The notes: generated from the letters alone by a model not told the origin. A stretch of DNA of 64,000 bases from Umbelopsis isabellina (GCA_016758905.1 JAEPQZ010000002.1:1612001-1676000); one strand, 5' to 3'. Counted from the first letter of the stretch, positions 9,931 to 22,080 are shown. A program made the numbers and translations.

Positions 9931-11159
9931 ATGCCTGAAGCCAAATTTATCAGAGAAGTATGGGCAGAAAATTTGGAAGAGGAGATGGTGCATCTCCGTG
10001 ATCTAGTCGAAGACTATCCCTACCTCGCCATGGTATGCTTTCGTGCATTCGCACTAACACGTTACGTCTACGTATTACACATACTTTAACAGCCGTTTGC
10101 CTATGTAGGATACTGAATTCCCTGGCGTTGTAGCTCGACCTATCGGCACATTTCGAACTTCTTCCGACTACCATTACCAGACCTTGCGTTGCAACGTAGA
10201 TCTGCTAAAGATCATTCAGCTAGGTGTCACGTTTGCTGACGAGAACGGCAACTTGCCTGAAAATGCCTGCACCTGGCAGTTCAATTTCCGGTTCAACTTG
10301 GGGTACAGTATCCTGGACGATCCTATCCTCTGTTGCAGCGCCTTCGTATAACATTTGTGCTGACGATTTATCTTGTTTGACTTTGACAGCGACGACATGT
10401 ACGCTCAGGATTCCATAGACTTATTGACAAAGTCCGGAATAGATTTTCAGAAACACAAAGATTATGGTATTGATGTTGAGCATTTTGGTGAACTTTTGAT
10501 CAGTTCAGGCTTTGTGCTTTTGGATGATGTAAAATGGATTTCATTTCATAGGTGAGCCAAACATTTTACTTTTTAACCTCGTTAACCTTGGCTGGTTTTT
10601 AACCCCTTCACAACTTGTCTAGTGGCTACGACTTTGGCTATCTGCTTAAGGTTCTCACCTGTGCACCAATGCCCGCAGATGAGAGCCAATTCTTTGATCT
10701 GTTGAGAACCTATTTCCCTTGTATATATGATATCAAATACCTTATGAAAAGCTGCAAGAACCTAAAAGGAGGCTTGCAAGATATTGCTGACGATCTTCAG
10801 GTTACGCGGATTGGTCCTCAACATCAGGCTGGTAGCGATAGTCTGCTCACGAGTTCAACGTTCTTTAAGATGCGACAAATGTTCTTTGAAGATGAAATTG
10901 ATGATAACAAGTATCTGTAAGCACTCTATCTCAAGTAATGATGCTGACATCTCTATGAGTTTTCAATTAATCGTTGTTTTTACTTAGTGGATATCTCTAT
11001 GGACTTCATAATAATTCATCAGAAAAACAGAATTTGCAGCATGCTGCAAGTAGCGCGTCGTTGAGCTCCATGGGAAACCATGTTGGCTCAAATGATAGCC
11101 CAATAACGAGACCAATGGGTATAGCTAACGGTAGCAAGCTTAGTGTCAGTGTAACATAA
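9931..11159 (+). CDS. CAF1: CCR4-NOT deadenylase subunit CAF1/POP2 (CNOT7-like)
   Basis: A DEDD-family 3'-5' exoribonuclease that shortens mRNA poly(A) tails within the CCR4-NOT complex. Exons: 9931-10032, 10109-10302, 10390-10551, 10623-10916 and 10988-11159, giving 307 residues. The catalytic acidic residues lie in [11 protein letters not shown] (first motif), the segment [24 protein letters not shown], and [17 protein letters not shown] (last motif with its His). The N-terminus [13 protein letters not shown] and the segment [18 protein letters not shown] are typical of the family. After the nuclease domain there is a short Ser/Asn-rich tail of about 45 residues. NOT4, another subunit of the same complex, is encoded 24 kb away in this window. 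Confidence 0.97.
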
Positions 11160-11532
11160 GAAGTCTGTAGTAGAAATTGATTGCAAGACCACTGCCGGAA
11201 GCACACAGTCCTCTCTCTCGGCCCATTGTGCTCTCCTGTTTTGTAACTTACAAACTCACAGTCAGTCCTTCTTTTTTTTTTTTCCCTCTCTTTCTCCTCA
11301 TATCCTTGCGATTACATGTGCATTCTTTGTTCAAAAATTACTTTTTCCTTCTCACATCCCTATTTCTCACTTTCTTTTCGAACTTTCTAAATAAATAGTC
11401 ATTTTCTAGTGTAATTGGGGACGGAACCACATTTTTAGCTGTGTGAGTGCCTACCTTTCAGATACCGCTTCTGACGAAATTATGTTGCTAAATTTCGAAC
11501 AACTTTCGGGTGACAGCTTAAATTTGACTTCA
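11160..11532. other. Intergenic region between CAF1 and frataxin
   Basis: A T/C-rich 3' flank (T-run at about 11270-11282), then the frataxin 5' leader. The frataxin frame is open upstream to about 11443 and contains another ATG (MLLNFEQLSGDS). The ATG at 11533 gives the better mitochondrial presequence, so I treat the upstream part as leader. Confidence 0.4.
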
Positions 11533-12242
11533 ATGAACAACATTCGTTTCGCAACGAGGGCATGCCGACTGGCCTCCAGGGCATTACCAAGAGCCCAATA
11601 CACCACTGTGGCAAGAGCATCTTCTCACTTGGGTGCCAAGGTCTTGCGATCACAAAGTGGGATTCTATCTTTGCAATTCAACAAGTCGGTATTACCTACC
11701 ACCTCCTTCTCTCAAAAGCTCTATACCACGCAGACATTTACAGCAGCGTAAGCAATACAAGTGAAAAAACGGCACCGAAAAAATGAATTGCAGTAGTAAT
11801 ATGGTTACTTGTTATAGCCAACTGACTCCAGGCGAGTACCATAAGGCTTCAGATTTGACATTGGAGAGTATCTTGGATGTTTTGGAAACCATTGGCGACG
11901 AACATGACATTGATGGCTACGATGTAGAGTACTCACAGGGTGTGTTGACGCTAAAGCTGGGATCCAAAGGTACCTATGTGCTCAACAAACAACCACCCAA
12001 CCAGCAAATTTGGCTGTCATCGCCAAAAAGGTAACCAGCTTTCAATTTAGGAACATTGATTGGTATTTGCTTTTTTTCATCGAATGCTAATGTTTTAAAT
12101 TTACAACAGTGGTCCCAAACGCTATGATTATGACGCCGACCACATCAAATGGTTCTATGCTCGGGATAATCACACCATAGACGAGCTCCTGAATGAAGAG
12201 CTTACCGAGGCGTTGGGATTTGATGTCAAGTTAATAGAATAG
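11533..12242 (+). CDS. YFH1: Frataxin, mitochondrial iron-sulfur assembly factor
   Basis: Frataxin stimulates the mitochondrial cysteine desulfurase complex in iron-sulfur cluster assembly. Exons: 11533-11747, 11818-12030 and 12110-12242, giving 186 residues. The N-terminus (MNNIRFATRACRLASRALPR) is an Arg/Ser-rich amphipathic presequence without acidic residues, which decided the start. The mature domain has the acidic first helix (LTLESILDVLETIGDEHDID), then YDVEYSQGVLTLKLG, then the conserved NKQPPNQQIWLSSP and SGPKRYDYD followed by W. The C-terminal helix is IDELLNEELTEALG. These are the diagnostic frataxin blocks in the right order. Confidence 0.97.
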
Positions 12243-12590
12243 GTCATTAAAATTATACAAATTAAAATCACAGCTATAACAATTTAGTGCTACGTGTGCG
12301 TCGTGTGCGTTTTTATTTTACTAGTACATGTTAATCTCTCTGTTCTATTCCATGTAAATTAGGAAGAAAAAAAAAGATCTCAAAAAATGAGTATAAAAAA
12401 ATGTGTTAAAGGCAACATACAAAGAGATGTGCAAAATAGAAGACAAGTGAAGAAGCAAACGCGGAATGTTGTATTCTAAAGAATCAAGAGAGCAAAAAAA
12501 ACGAGAAAAAGGAAAGAAATAGGCAGCGTTCTACTAGGAAAATGTGTGTACAGCGGAGGGGTATCCTATAACAATTGGGGGAACCGGAGC
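12243..12590. other. Intergenic region between convergent frataxin and RER1
   Basis: Purine-rich on the plus strand (about 12360-12530, with several A-runs), as expected for the transcribed 3' flank of RER1 read from the other strand. No gene or RNA was recognised. Confidence 0.5.
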
Positions 12591-13632
12591 CTATTTACTA
12601 CTCTTGGCGTAGTTCTTCTTGCCCAGATCAAAAGGTACATACTTGTACTTGATCATATGCTTAATCTGTCTTCGCATGGTAATAGCAAAGAGAATACAGA
12701 AGTAGATCAATAGAATGGGCCAGAACACAGGAATATCAAATATGCTGAAGAAACTGCAAACAAGGGCAATGAAGATGGCCTTGGTAGTAGAGTACCAAAA
12801 CTTGAATTCGGGCAATCTTCGAATAAATGGTCTGAATTCTTCATCGTTCTTGGTTGGGAGTGAAGGTCCATCTTCTGGTCCGGCATCACTCGTATCCATA
12901 TCGGCGTTATCGAGAGATGGGTCGAACTTTGGCTGAAGGAATGCTAGGAACAAATTCAGCAGATAGATACCTATTGCAAATACGAACAAGGTTAATTTAT
13001 CTGTAATTCGCCAATTCTTGTGTTTAAACTTGTGTGACAATAACTTACCTAACGCATAGCTACAAACGTATCCCAACGAAAAGGAAAATAATAGGAAAAT
13101 AAACCGTCAGTATCCGTGCCTCGTCCGTGTAACAATATTACCCCATCAAATGATACTTACGTGACAATGTACCAGCCTTGGGCCAAGAAAATGCGCAACA
13201 TGAAGAGAAGTAATAAAGTGGCGGTTCCTGCCCAACGATAGGTAGTGAATGGTGTAGCTTGGTCCAGGTACATCTGGAATTTCTACATTAAGACAATCCA
13301 CCGAGAGAAGTTAGTAAAGGTGTATGGTATTGGACATTTCTTCCATATATTGCATCTCATGTGGTGAGTTGGTTGTTCCCGACACAGCAGGTATATGTCA
13401 TAGCCGTAAAGGTGATTGGTCATACGTGGGTAGCGTGATGTGGTCTCATGTGATTTCATCTGACACCTTGATTGATTAAGCTCATACGTGGCTTGCTGTG
13501 GTTGTTTCTCGCTCGCTCCCATAATTAACACAAAACAGAAGGAATACAAACCCTTTCATACAATGCCTTTTGGGCCATAAAGGTGCTAGTCGTACTAGAA
13601 TCAGATGAATCAAGGCCGCTTGTCGAATCCAT
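12591..13632 (-). CDS. RER1: RER1, Golgi-to-ER retrieval receptor
   Basis: A four-span membrane protein of early Golgi that returns escaped ER membrane proteins. Exons on the minus strand: 13632-13552, 13282-13161, 13059-13049 and 12970-12591, giving 197 residues. Family blocks are [64 protein letters not shown], and the cytosolic tail [18 protein letters not shown]. The third exon is only 11 bases (CTATGCGTTAG). It is needed to join GWYIVT to YALGIYLL, so I regard it as real. The region between residues about 90 and 115 ([15 protein letters not shown]) is the usual acidic cytosolic loop. Confidence 0.95.
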
Positions 13633-13800
13633 CTTTTAATAACAATTATATGGAGGTTAAAAGGAACGAATAAAAACGGAAAGGGGAATTTGAAAAATGC
13701 CAAAAAATCCACAAAGGTATCTATATATCGAAAAAAACAAAAGATATATTTATTTTGCACATTAAAAGGTAAAATTGCTTGATTTTAGGGATTCATTTGA

Positions 13801-16800
13801 TCACTGTCTATTCGGAAGGGTTTCTAGAATATTGAGCACGCTCTGAACGCCATTGACAAAGTACAGGGCCTCAGTACTTTTGGCACCCACTGTGCATGTA
13901 ACGACATTGGGTACTCCCAATTTGTTGATGTATGCAAAGAGCTCTTCATCTGCACGATCATCTCCAACCGCCATAATGAAGTCTGGTTGTACACTTTGCA
14001 ATACCCGGACAGCTACAGCCGTCTTATTGATATCCTTTGGAATTACCTCAAGGTTTTGGTTTCCAGCAATGGCGTGCACCGTACTGCTTTTTCCAATGGA
14101 TTCCATAATATGATTCTGACATTCAGCGGCTTGCCAAGCACCATATTGAGGATGATCAGCCATGCGATAATGCTGTAATACGATGGTCATTAAAACTGTA
14201 AATTGCAAGTCGCACTCCCATACTAAAAACTTACCCAGACAATAGATATCTCCTTGTTTTCAATAAAAGATCCTGGTGTACGTTCGGTATAATAATTGAA
14301 AATCTACCAATCATATTTTTCATTAGCCTTGCAAAACATCGCATTCCTACAACATATTGTATTAAATCATACCTCCATAACCGAAGGCTTCCATGAAACG
14401 TCTACATCTGTAAACAAAGCCTCCCACTGACCATTTGGAGCTTTAAGATATGCACCATTCTCAGCACTAGACAAATTACACATTGGTCAAATAATGGTAG
14501 TCTCAGACACTCTCAAAATTCAATTGATACACACCTCAGGCCAATATTGGGTATGCTGCCAAGTTGTTCATCAAGGCTTTCCTTGGATCTTCCACTTGTA
14601 ACATAAATAATATTGTTCGGATCTTGGTTGATTTGTTTCAAAATGCTATGAATGCGATGTGGTGACGCAAAACCTTGTGGAGTTTTGTTAAATGCTGCTA
14701 GAGTTCCATCATAGTCTAACAAGAACCTGATAAAGATTGTAAATACAATATTCATCAACTGTAGTTACCAATCATTTGGTGTGCCACAACTTACAATCTT
14801 TTCTTGCCCTTGTCATATAGTTCTTTGAAAGTGGCAGAGTTCAGCAATGGTATTTGGGTCGAGTAACGTCGAGTTGTATCGGTGTTGGCCTATAAAGTAT
14901 ATGAGATGAGTCAAATGCGCCGTACGTGACATATTTTCTTCAACTCCTTACCTTTTCTAGTTCAGATATGAAGCTACCAGCCCAATATTGTGCAGTATTG
15001 GTAGCAACATTCTGATACAACGATTGCCATCGCTCATCTTTCTCCTCCTCACTCATAGATAATGCTTCGTGAATTGCCTCGCTAACCTGGCTATAATCCC
15101 ATGGGTTCACACGAAGACATGCTCCAAAGGTACCATACGTTCCCGTGAACTGGTCGAAAATCAGTATTAGTACAAGTGTAAGGTTACACGAGCATTAAAA
15201 GAATTGTACTCACCTCACTCAAAATAAGAGGACCATGCTTTCCTTGTTGGCAGGCGATGTATTCGTGAGATGTCAAATTCATTCCGTCCCTCAATGGGGT
15301 AATAAGAGCGGCATCTGCATTCGCCAACAATGCAAGGTACTGTGAGAATGAAATGTCTTGATGCAAGAAAACAATGGGCTGATATGCAATGTTGCTAAAT
15401 TTGGAGTTAACCCGAGAAACCACATCGGTGATGTGTGCTTGTAGTTCATTTTGCTCTGTAGTAGATAGCGCTACCTGGATAAGCACAACCTGACCATGCC
15501 ATTCCGGATAATTGGTCAAGAACTTTTCGAATGCCAACATCTTTTGGCGTACACCCTTGATCGAATCAAGCTTGTCACGAGCAACAATGATCTTCTTTCC
15601 AGCGTATTTCTCCTTCAACACTTCCATCCAACGATCTACATCAGGATTCTTTCTCTTTTCATTCAAACTTGCAATATCAATGCCAATAGGAAAGATGCCA
15701 ATGGAGACATAGTGAGAGTCCATTTGGATTCCACTTGGATTTGCCTCCAATGACAGGATTCGTGAACATGTCTGTAGGAAGTGGCGAGCAAATGAGTAGG
15801 TCTGGAACCCTACCAAATCAGCTTTGAGCACACCTTCAAGTAATTCCTTGCGCGCTAAGGAAAAGGAGGAAAGTTAGGAATCATTCCAAACCACCGCCAA
15901 AAAGCGAGTCAGGTTATCGCCAAAAGCGGGTCTGGTTTCAACAAACTTACTCGGCAGACATCGGAATATCTCTGAGCTTGGGAACGGGATATGCAGAAAG
16001 AATCCAATAATTGCATTTGGCAATCTTTCCCGTAGCAACTCTGGTAACAACATCAAATGATAATCATTTACCCAAACTAAACATTGGGGTAAATCAATAA
16101 ATTAGCATCATGTGTATCTCCTTGATCTTATAGCGCATATTATAGTCACTTACTGGTATCTCCGGGTTGATATATCTCAGCAATAGTGTCGGCGAAACGC
16201 TCATTCAATGTCTTGTAAGCTTTCCACGTATCGTCCTGGTATACCTTGCTCTTGGGGTTTTCCAACATGACGTAATGGAAGTTGGGCCACAGTACCTGAT
16301 AGACCATATTATTGGTTGGGAGCCGTTGGGCAAACCGGAGCGGGGATTGATGGTAAACACGACATGAAGTAACAAATGGCTCATTGCACCCGAAATATTG
16401 CTTACCTGCTTGCAATAATGCTCATAATGTCCCTCAAACTCGGCATCAGGAGCCATGACAGGATAACAATCATGCTCTGTGATAAACCTCGATTTAATGT
16501 CCGCACGGGTTTTATCTTCCAACGTTTCTGTTGGCATGCCCAAAGTTCCAATCCAAACATGCTTTTTCAGCTGAGGTGCCACGCTATTGATAGCATTCTG
16601 CAACCCAATGTTACCCGCCTTGCATGGTTCAATGGTCCAAGGAGCCTCAGCGAAAACTCGCGCTGAATCAAGCGATTTTCGACGCTGCAGCACTTTAGGC
16701 TGACTGGTGTTCAATGAAGGCAATTTTTTCTTAACTTCAGCTTGACGAGAGCGGCTTTTGGGCTGTACAAGAGGTTGTGAAGGCGTGTCGTTGCGGAAAT

Positions 16801-17032
16801 CAAACAGTTTGTCTTCCAGTCCGGGTGTTGGTGGAGCTCTAACTGAAGGATTCTGTTGAGCAGCCAAAGTCTCGATCAGATTAGGAGTGGCGACGTTGGT
16901 AGGGACTTGGTCAACTTGAGGTTTTGCATAGTTTTTTGCCTTATCTTTACTCAAGTGGAAATCAACAGTATAAGGAAGGAAAAGTGATGCAATGAGCACA
17001 CGATGGCTATTAAGGTGCTGAAATGAGGCCAT
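13801..17032 (-). CDS. TPS2: Trehalose-6-phosphate synthase/phosphatase (TPS2-like), ten exons
   Basis: The enzyme acts in trehalose synthesis, probably mainly as trehalose-6-phosphate phosphatase. Exons on the minus strand: 17032-16406, 16295-16154, 16076-15951, 15854-15214, 15149-14952, 14889-14795, 14726-14535, 14466-14373, 14303-14235 and 14172-13801, giving 851 residues (yeast Tps2 has 896). The N-terminal GT20 domain shows VLWPNFHYVM, IWVNDYHLMLLPELLRE, LVGFQTYSFARHF, and LTPLRDGMNLTSHEY. The C-terminal HAD phosphatase has FLLDYDGTLAAF with both catalytic Asp residues, VTSGRSKESL, and VGDDRADEELF. In the synthase domain, the loop that reads DRLDYIKG in active Tps1 enzymes is DKLDSIKG here, so synthase activity is doubtful while the phosphatase looks intact. 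It is divergent from MDH. Confidence 0.93.
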
Positions 17033-17543
17033 GATCTCGATAAGCAAACCACAAGCAACAAAGGATCTGAAAGTTCGGACTCGGCTGTTTCTGAAGTCAG
17101 TGCTCGGGCTCGCCCTGCCTGCCAAACGCTCAGAGGCCTGGAAATTTTTGACGCTCCGGCGGTCAAAAATGTCAAAGAGCCATAGAAATTGAATTTACAC
17201 ATTCAAATATGAGGCGAAAGCTATTGAGGCTACTTCAATGGATGGTAAACCATTATTCTTATGGGGTGTGTCGGTTTTGGTGATTCATGTGAAATAATAG
17301 CTTTGTCCGAAGACTTCCGCAATGTTTGAACAAAACGGAAACTGAAGCGTGCGACAAATTAACACTTTCCATGTGAATAAACGTAAGAGAACAGTGTCCG
17401 ACCAATGAAATTGTATAACCAGGCATAGTAGACCTAAAAACGTGACCGAAGCACCGATTCGCCCACTTAGGGCTACTAATAAAGGGCTTCTATTTTCGCT
17501 TTCAACCTTTTGCTTGATCTTACATTTCTCTTCTACATACAAA
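17033..17543. other. Divergent promoter region of TPS2-like and MDH genes
   Basis: A 511-base region between head-to-head genes. The MDH side ends in a pyrimidine-rich leader (about 17490-17540) typical of highly expressed fungal genes. No stress-response element (AGGGG/CCCCT) was found close to either start on reading. No other gene. Confidence 0.4.
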
Positions 17544-19126
17544 ATGGTCAAAGTTACAGGTATGAAGTACAGTACATATAGTGAAGCGTTGTATCGCTTT
17601 CGAAACTGTTCTGACTCTCCATCTTCACCATGTTACAGTTTGCGGTGCCGCCGGTGGTATTGGTCAACCCCTTTCCTTGCTCTTGAAGCAATCCGCCAAC
17701 ATTACTCACTTGAGCTTGTTCGATATTGTTAACACCCCTGGCGTTGCTGCCGACTTGAGGTAAATAACATAGCCAAGCTTTATTCACGTGAAAGACGATG
17801 CAGTTGGTAACCCTAAGATACTTTTTCTTTTAGCCACATCAACACCGTCTCCAAGGTTACTGGCCATGTTGGCAACGAACAGATGGAAGAGGCTCTCAAG
17901 GACTCTACTATTGGTAAGCAATTTGTTATATAATTTATACTTTGAGGCTGCTGCGCGTCGCTATTTTCGCTGCACGACACCCCTGTGCAGGGCCAGAGTT
18001 AGCTGCTCTATACACTGTCAAAACATGCATTAGCCAGGTAGAGTTGGCTGTTGGGAGGTGATTCTCTAAAGGAGAATAGCACGTTATTGCCCTTGGGAGA
18101 GCTATTGTTGGTATGGTGTGACAGTATTCAGCTTAGGTTGGGGAGAATTTCCCCGAATGGCAAATCAGAGGCTCTGAAACGCGTTTTGAGTTTTTTGTTG
18201 GCCGGCGTTGGGTCCAGCAGCAGCCAGATTATTATAAACCCAGCTTACTTTATATTAATACTCATTATCAATTCAATCAATAGTCGTCATCCCTGCTGGT
18301 GTTCCTCGCAAGCCTGGTATGACCCGTGATGATCTTTTCAAGATCAACGCTGGTATCATCCGTGACCTTGCTGTTGGTGTTGCTAAGCACGCTCCCAAGG
18401 CTTTCGTCTTGGTTATTTCCAACCCCGTTAACTCTACCGTCCCCATCGTTACTGAGGTGTTCAAGAAGCACGGTATTTACGACCCTAAGAGGTAATTTTC
18501 ATACAGTCTGGTGAACAAACGGTGGTATGCTTCATGATCACTAAACTCGTACTTCATATAGAATCTTCGGTGTCACTACTCTTGACATTGTTCGCGCTTC
18601 CACTTTCGTTTCTGAGTTGATTGGCACTGATCCCGCTCAACTTAAGGTTCCTGTTGTTGGTGGACACAGCGGTGTCACCATCCTTCCCCTTCTCTCTCAA
18701 GTCTCTGGCACTGAGAAGCTTTCCCAAGAGCAAGTCGAGCAAGTCACTAACCGCATTCAATTCGGTGGTGATGAGGTTGTCAAGGCCAAGGCTGGTACCG
18801 GTTCAGCAACCTTGTCCATGGCCTTTGCTGGTGCCCGTTTCACCTTGGCTGTTTTGGACGCTATCCAAGGCAAGACTGGTGTTGTTGAATGCACCTATGT
18901 TAACTTGGAGTCCGATCCTGAGGGTGGTAAGGCTATCAAGCAGGTTGTTGGTGATGATGTCACCTATTTCTCTGCTCAAGTTGAGCTCGGTAAGGACGGT
19001 GTTTCCAAGATCTTATCTGTTGGCAAACTTTCCGACTACGAGAAGAAGCTTTTCGAGGCTGCTGTCCCTGAATTGAAGGGCAACATCGTCAAGGGTGCTT
19101 CCTTCATCACTGATGCCAAGTTGTAA
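17544..19126 (+). CDS. NAD-dependent malate dehydrogenase with C-terminal AKL
   Basis: Interconverts malate and oxaloacetate with NAD. Exons: 17544-17559, 17639-17759, 17834-17913, 18284-18491 and 18562-19126, giving 329 residues. The first exon holds only five codons and one base (MVKVT). The NAD site is [16 protein letters not shown]. The loop with substrate-binding Arg residues is [32 protein letters not shown] and [16 protein letters not shown] (active-site His) follow. The start leaves no room for a mitochondrial presequence, and the protein ends in ITDAKL, where AKL fits the peroxisomal PTS1 consensus. This suggests a peroxisomal/glyoxysomal or cytosolic form like yeast Mdh3. Codon use is biased to C-ending codons, which suggests strong expression. 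The symbol is left open because the isoform is not settled. Confidence 0.95.
17914..18283 (+). other. Long intron 3 of MDH
   Basis: At 370 bases it is several times longer than the neighbouring introns. It contains short inverted repeats such as ATTCTC...GAGAAT near 18062-18078 and GGGGAGAATTTCCCC near 18140. I could not identify a snoRNA C/D or H/ACA pattern with confidence. No protein-coding frame looks real. Confidence 0.35.
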
Positions 19127-20586
19127 AAGAATATAGCATCATATAATCACCTTCTAAAAAACAAAACAGAATTGCTTGAGATTAATCGCAAGATTAGATA
19201 GATATCCTTTTGTATGATCCCAAGTGACAGTAAAATGGTGCATTTTCTACATAGCACCGATCAAATGAAATCAATTTTACCAAGCATCCACATTTTCTTT
19301 TGCCTCATCATGTCAGTTCCTTAGCGATATATTTGCCATCTAAACTGCCATAAAAGTCAGCTCAACCGCGTTTACTTGCAACGAGAAGAGTTCCCATATA
19401 CGCTGGGCAAGCCGTACCAGTCTTTCAAAAAGCAATGATCGACATGCATGTAGTTTATTTTTCGGTCATCGCTAAGCGCTCATGGCCGAGCCAGATAAAG
19501 TTTTAAAGTCTCACATATGAGGTAGATAGATAAACCTTGTCTTGCTGCAAAAGTCTGCTAAATTCCTAGAATTTAGTAAAACATCCACAGGCACTATATA
19601 GCGGGATCCTCTACAACAGTTGTGGAAGACAGATATCAGCCCACTATACGTTTGAGAAACCATCCCAGCTTATTCCTGGACGATGGCGTGAGCATATCAC
19701 TGCATTTAATTTGTGTAAGCTTGATATGATACTAAGTTTAAAGATCATCATTGCATTACATGTCGTGAAACAAGTACCACGCTAACAGACTATATGACAT
19801 TATCATGATTTGAAACAAACTACCACGCTAACATGACTTAAATGATATTACCACTGGTTGAAAACTTAAAATATATTAACTCCTCTGCCAATGAAGCATC
19901 ATTCCACCTCAATGTACCAGTTTTCCAATAGTGTTGCAATCTGTGAGAACCCACGCTTAAGCACATCCCACAATGACCAAGCGGACTGCTAACGAAGTGA
20001 AACCAAGCAAAGCGGAATGATTGTCCTTTGAGTATAATGCCACGCATCAAAACCCTGATCAATTTACATTGGTGTCTGAAGTAAAAAGTTTACCCTGTTT
20101 GACTCGTTGTGCCTTATTTCTACTCAGCAATGGGGCATGGTCTCAAATATACCAAAATCTTGGCTATCATTGACCAGGTTTGAAAGCCATCAGGAAAAAG
20201 CAGTCAATGTCTGATCTCTAAACATACAGAAAAGGCAATACCTATCATATGATACGCCCTTTGGGAAAATGGTTTCCAAAAGCAGGTTGAAGAAAAAGAT
20301 TTTAATGGCAAAATAATACAAAGTAGCTTTGAGAAATATGGGTAATAGATAAACAGCAAAATAAAATGAGCAACTAGAAAACACTGCAGTTCATTAGTAA
20401 ATAAAACTGCTATATCCAAATGTACAAGCTGGAGAGTAAGACAACGAAAAGGCAGGCTTTTACAAGTGAAAACAACGTGGCGTCGGGTGATGATAGAAAC
20501 AAACGGGTGCCCTGCACTCACGAAAACAAGTTTTTGGGCTGGTTTACAGTACGACCCCCAAAAATCGGAAGCAAGTCGCTGCAAGA
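19127..20586. other. Gene-poor region between convergent MDH and PH-domain genes
   Basis: 1.46 kb of AT-rich sequence without a convincing open frame. It holds a 46-base direct duplication near 19761-19853, listed separately. No tRNA or transposase relic was recognised. Confidence 0.5.
19761..19853. repeat. Imperfect tandem duplication, unit about 46 bases
   Basis: Two adjacent copies share the core TACCACGCTAACA, preceded by GAAACAA and followed by an AT-rich end (ATGACATTATCA and ATGATATTACCA). The copies differ by scattered substitutions and one indel, so the duplication is not recent. It lies in an intergenic region with no sign of function. Confidence 0.6.
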
Positions 20587-22080
20587 TCACGCATTTGGTA
20601 CAGGTGGTGGCGATCGTGAAGGTGGAGGAAGCTGAGGCGGTAAATCGTTCAATTTACTTGAGGTACGAGATAACTTCTTACTTTGTGGCTCTATGACCTG
20701 AGGCGGTTGTGATGTGATAGGCGGAGTGTGAGTATCATGCATGGTTTGGCTGGTATTTTCATTGATCGAATGTGATGAGGTCTCATCTTGGGAAATCCGT
20801 CCAATTGTAGAGTTTGTTATTGATGCAGATCTTTGCAAGCTATTGCTGCGTTTGATCTGAGCAATGGATTGCTTGAGATAGTGCATCCATTGCTTCATAC
20901 TTTCTGCATCGTTACATTGTAAGCACATTCGACGCCCTGGTTTACGGATTTCCAGTACATAAGTCTTCCCGGGAAATCCTTCGTTGACAAAAACTAGCGT
21001 ATCGCTAGACAGATCCAATTGATCTCGGTGGGGTGAATCTGATTTATCTGTTTTGTATTCATGGAGTGCATTGTCGGATAGAACATAATAGTATCGCTTC
21101 CACGGGGTTGTAAAGGTAAAGTGTGTAGCATTGTGTCGCAGAAGCCAACCGGACATGGTTGCTGGTATCTGACTTTGGGACGTCCATGATGATGACCGCC
21201 CCTTGGATCTAATAGTACTATTGTCAGATGAAGATTGGGAAGAGGACCTCGTGGGCGTAATGTCTTTGAACTCGTTCTCTGAATTTTGACTAGAAGATCG
21301 AGATCGAGGGTGATAATAGTTAGGTTCGGGAGGCTTGCTGTGATCCAGAACTGACATAATGGTTCTATTGGGGGTGGTGGCTGTACGACGGATATCTATT
21401 TGATTTTGTGTAGCCATTGAATCTAAGGTGTTGCTTGTCATTGTTGGGTGGCCATTTGTTGCTGATTTCACTTGAAGAAGAGTCATTTTCTGTGGGGACA
21501 CTATTGAAGAGAAAGAAGAAAGAAATGTGGATTAACACAGGAATATCACAGATCAATTTTCTTTATAGGCAGGAAAGCAGTTTTAGTGGATTGTGCGCAG
21601 CTTAACTCAGCCATGTCTGGGTTACCCAGCATGATAAATTTTGTACTGCCTACGTTGCCTCACTTTTTCCAATAAAAACACTTGACAATGGATAAATTAT
21701 ATCATATACGTACTTATTATATCGTCAATCGATGATAGTGAGCCGGCTGACCATCTTTTTCTAGCTTCACTATCTGAGCCTGGTGAATTTTGGTCATTTA
21801 TTGATGACGCCACAGTAGACGATCTTGCCAGTGAATATATGGAGTCCCGTTGTGAAGCGGCCGATGAAAAAGTAGACGACGATAAACTACTCATCATCGC
21901 CTTGTCGATATTATCTTGATTAGGTCGAGGTTCTCTACTGTTGACTTTATTATCACTACTTTGTGGCGATGAATTTCGAGATTGCATTTGTTGGGGATCT
22001 ACAACGTCGTCATCGTCTGAAATACTGTGGTCCAGACCGGAGGTGTCCAGTGAGCCGTTGTGGTCGATACCGCTATACAT
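20587..22080 (-). CDS. Pleckstrin-homology domain protein, Ser-rich
   Basis: Probably a membrane-associated adaptor that binds phosphoinositides. Exons: 22080-21714 and 21500-20587, giving 426 residues. The first 230 residues are low-complexity and rich in Ser, Asn and Asp (SSLSSSTFSSAASQRDS; RSRSSSQNSENEF), with many potential phosphosites. The PH domain spans about 237-340: MSGWLLRHNATHFTFTTPWK, RYYYVLSDNALHEYK, GKTYVLEIRKPGRRMCLQC, and the C-terminal helix with its invariant Trp (MKQWMHYLKQSI). The tail ends in proline-rich PPQLPPPSRSPPPVP, a possible SH3 ligand. The only intron interrupts the low-complexity part. I cannot name an orthologue. Confidence 0.8.

Noticed and set aside
20587-22080. 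Naming the PH-domain protein as a specific oxysterol-binding or RhoGAP protein
   Set aside because: Only the PH domain is visible; no second domain (lipid-transfer or GAP) is encoded.
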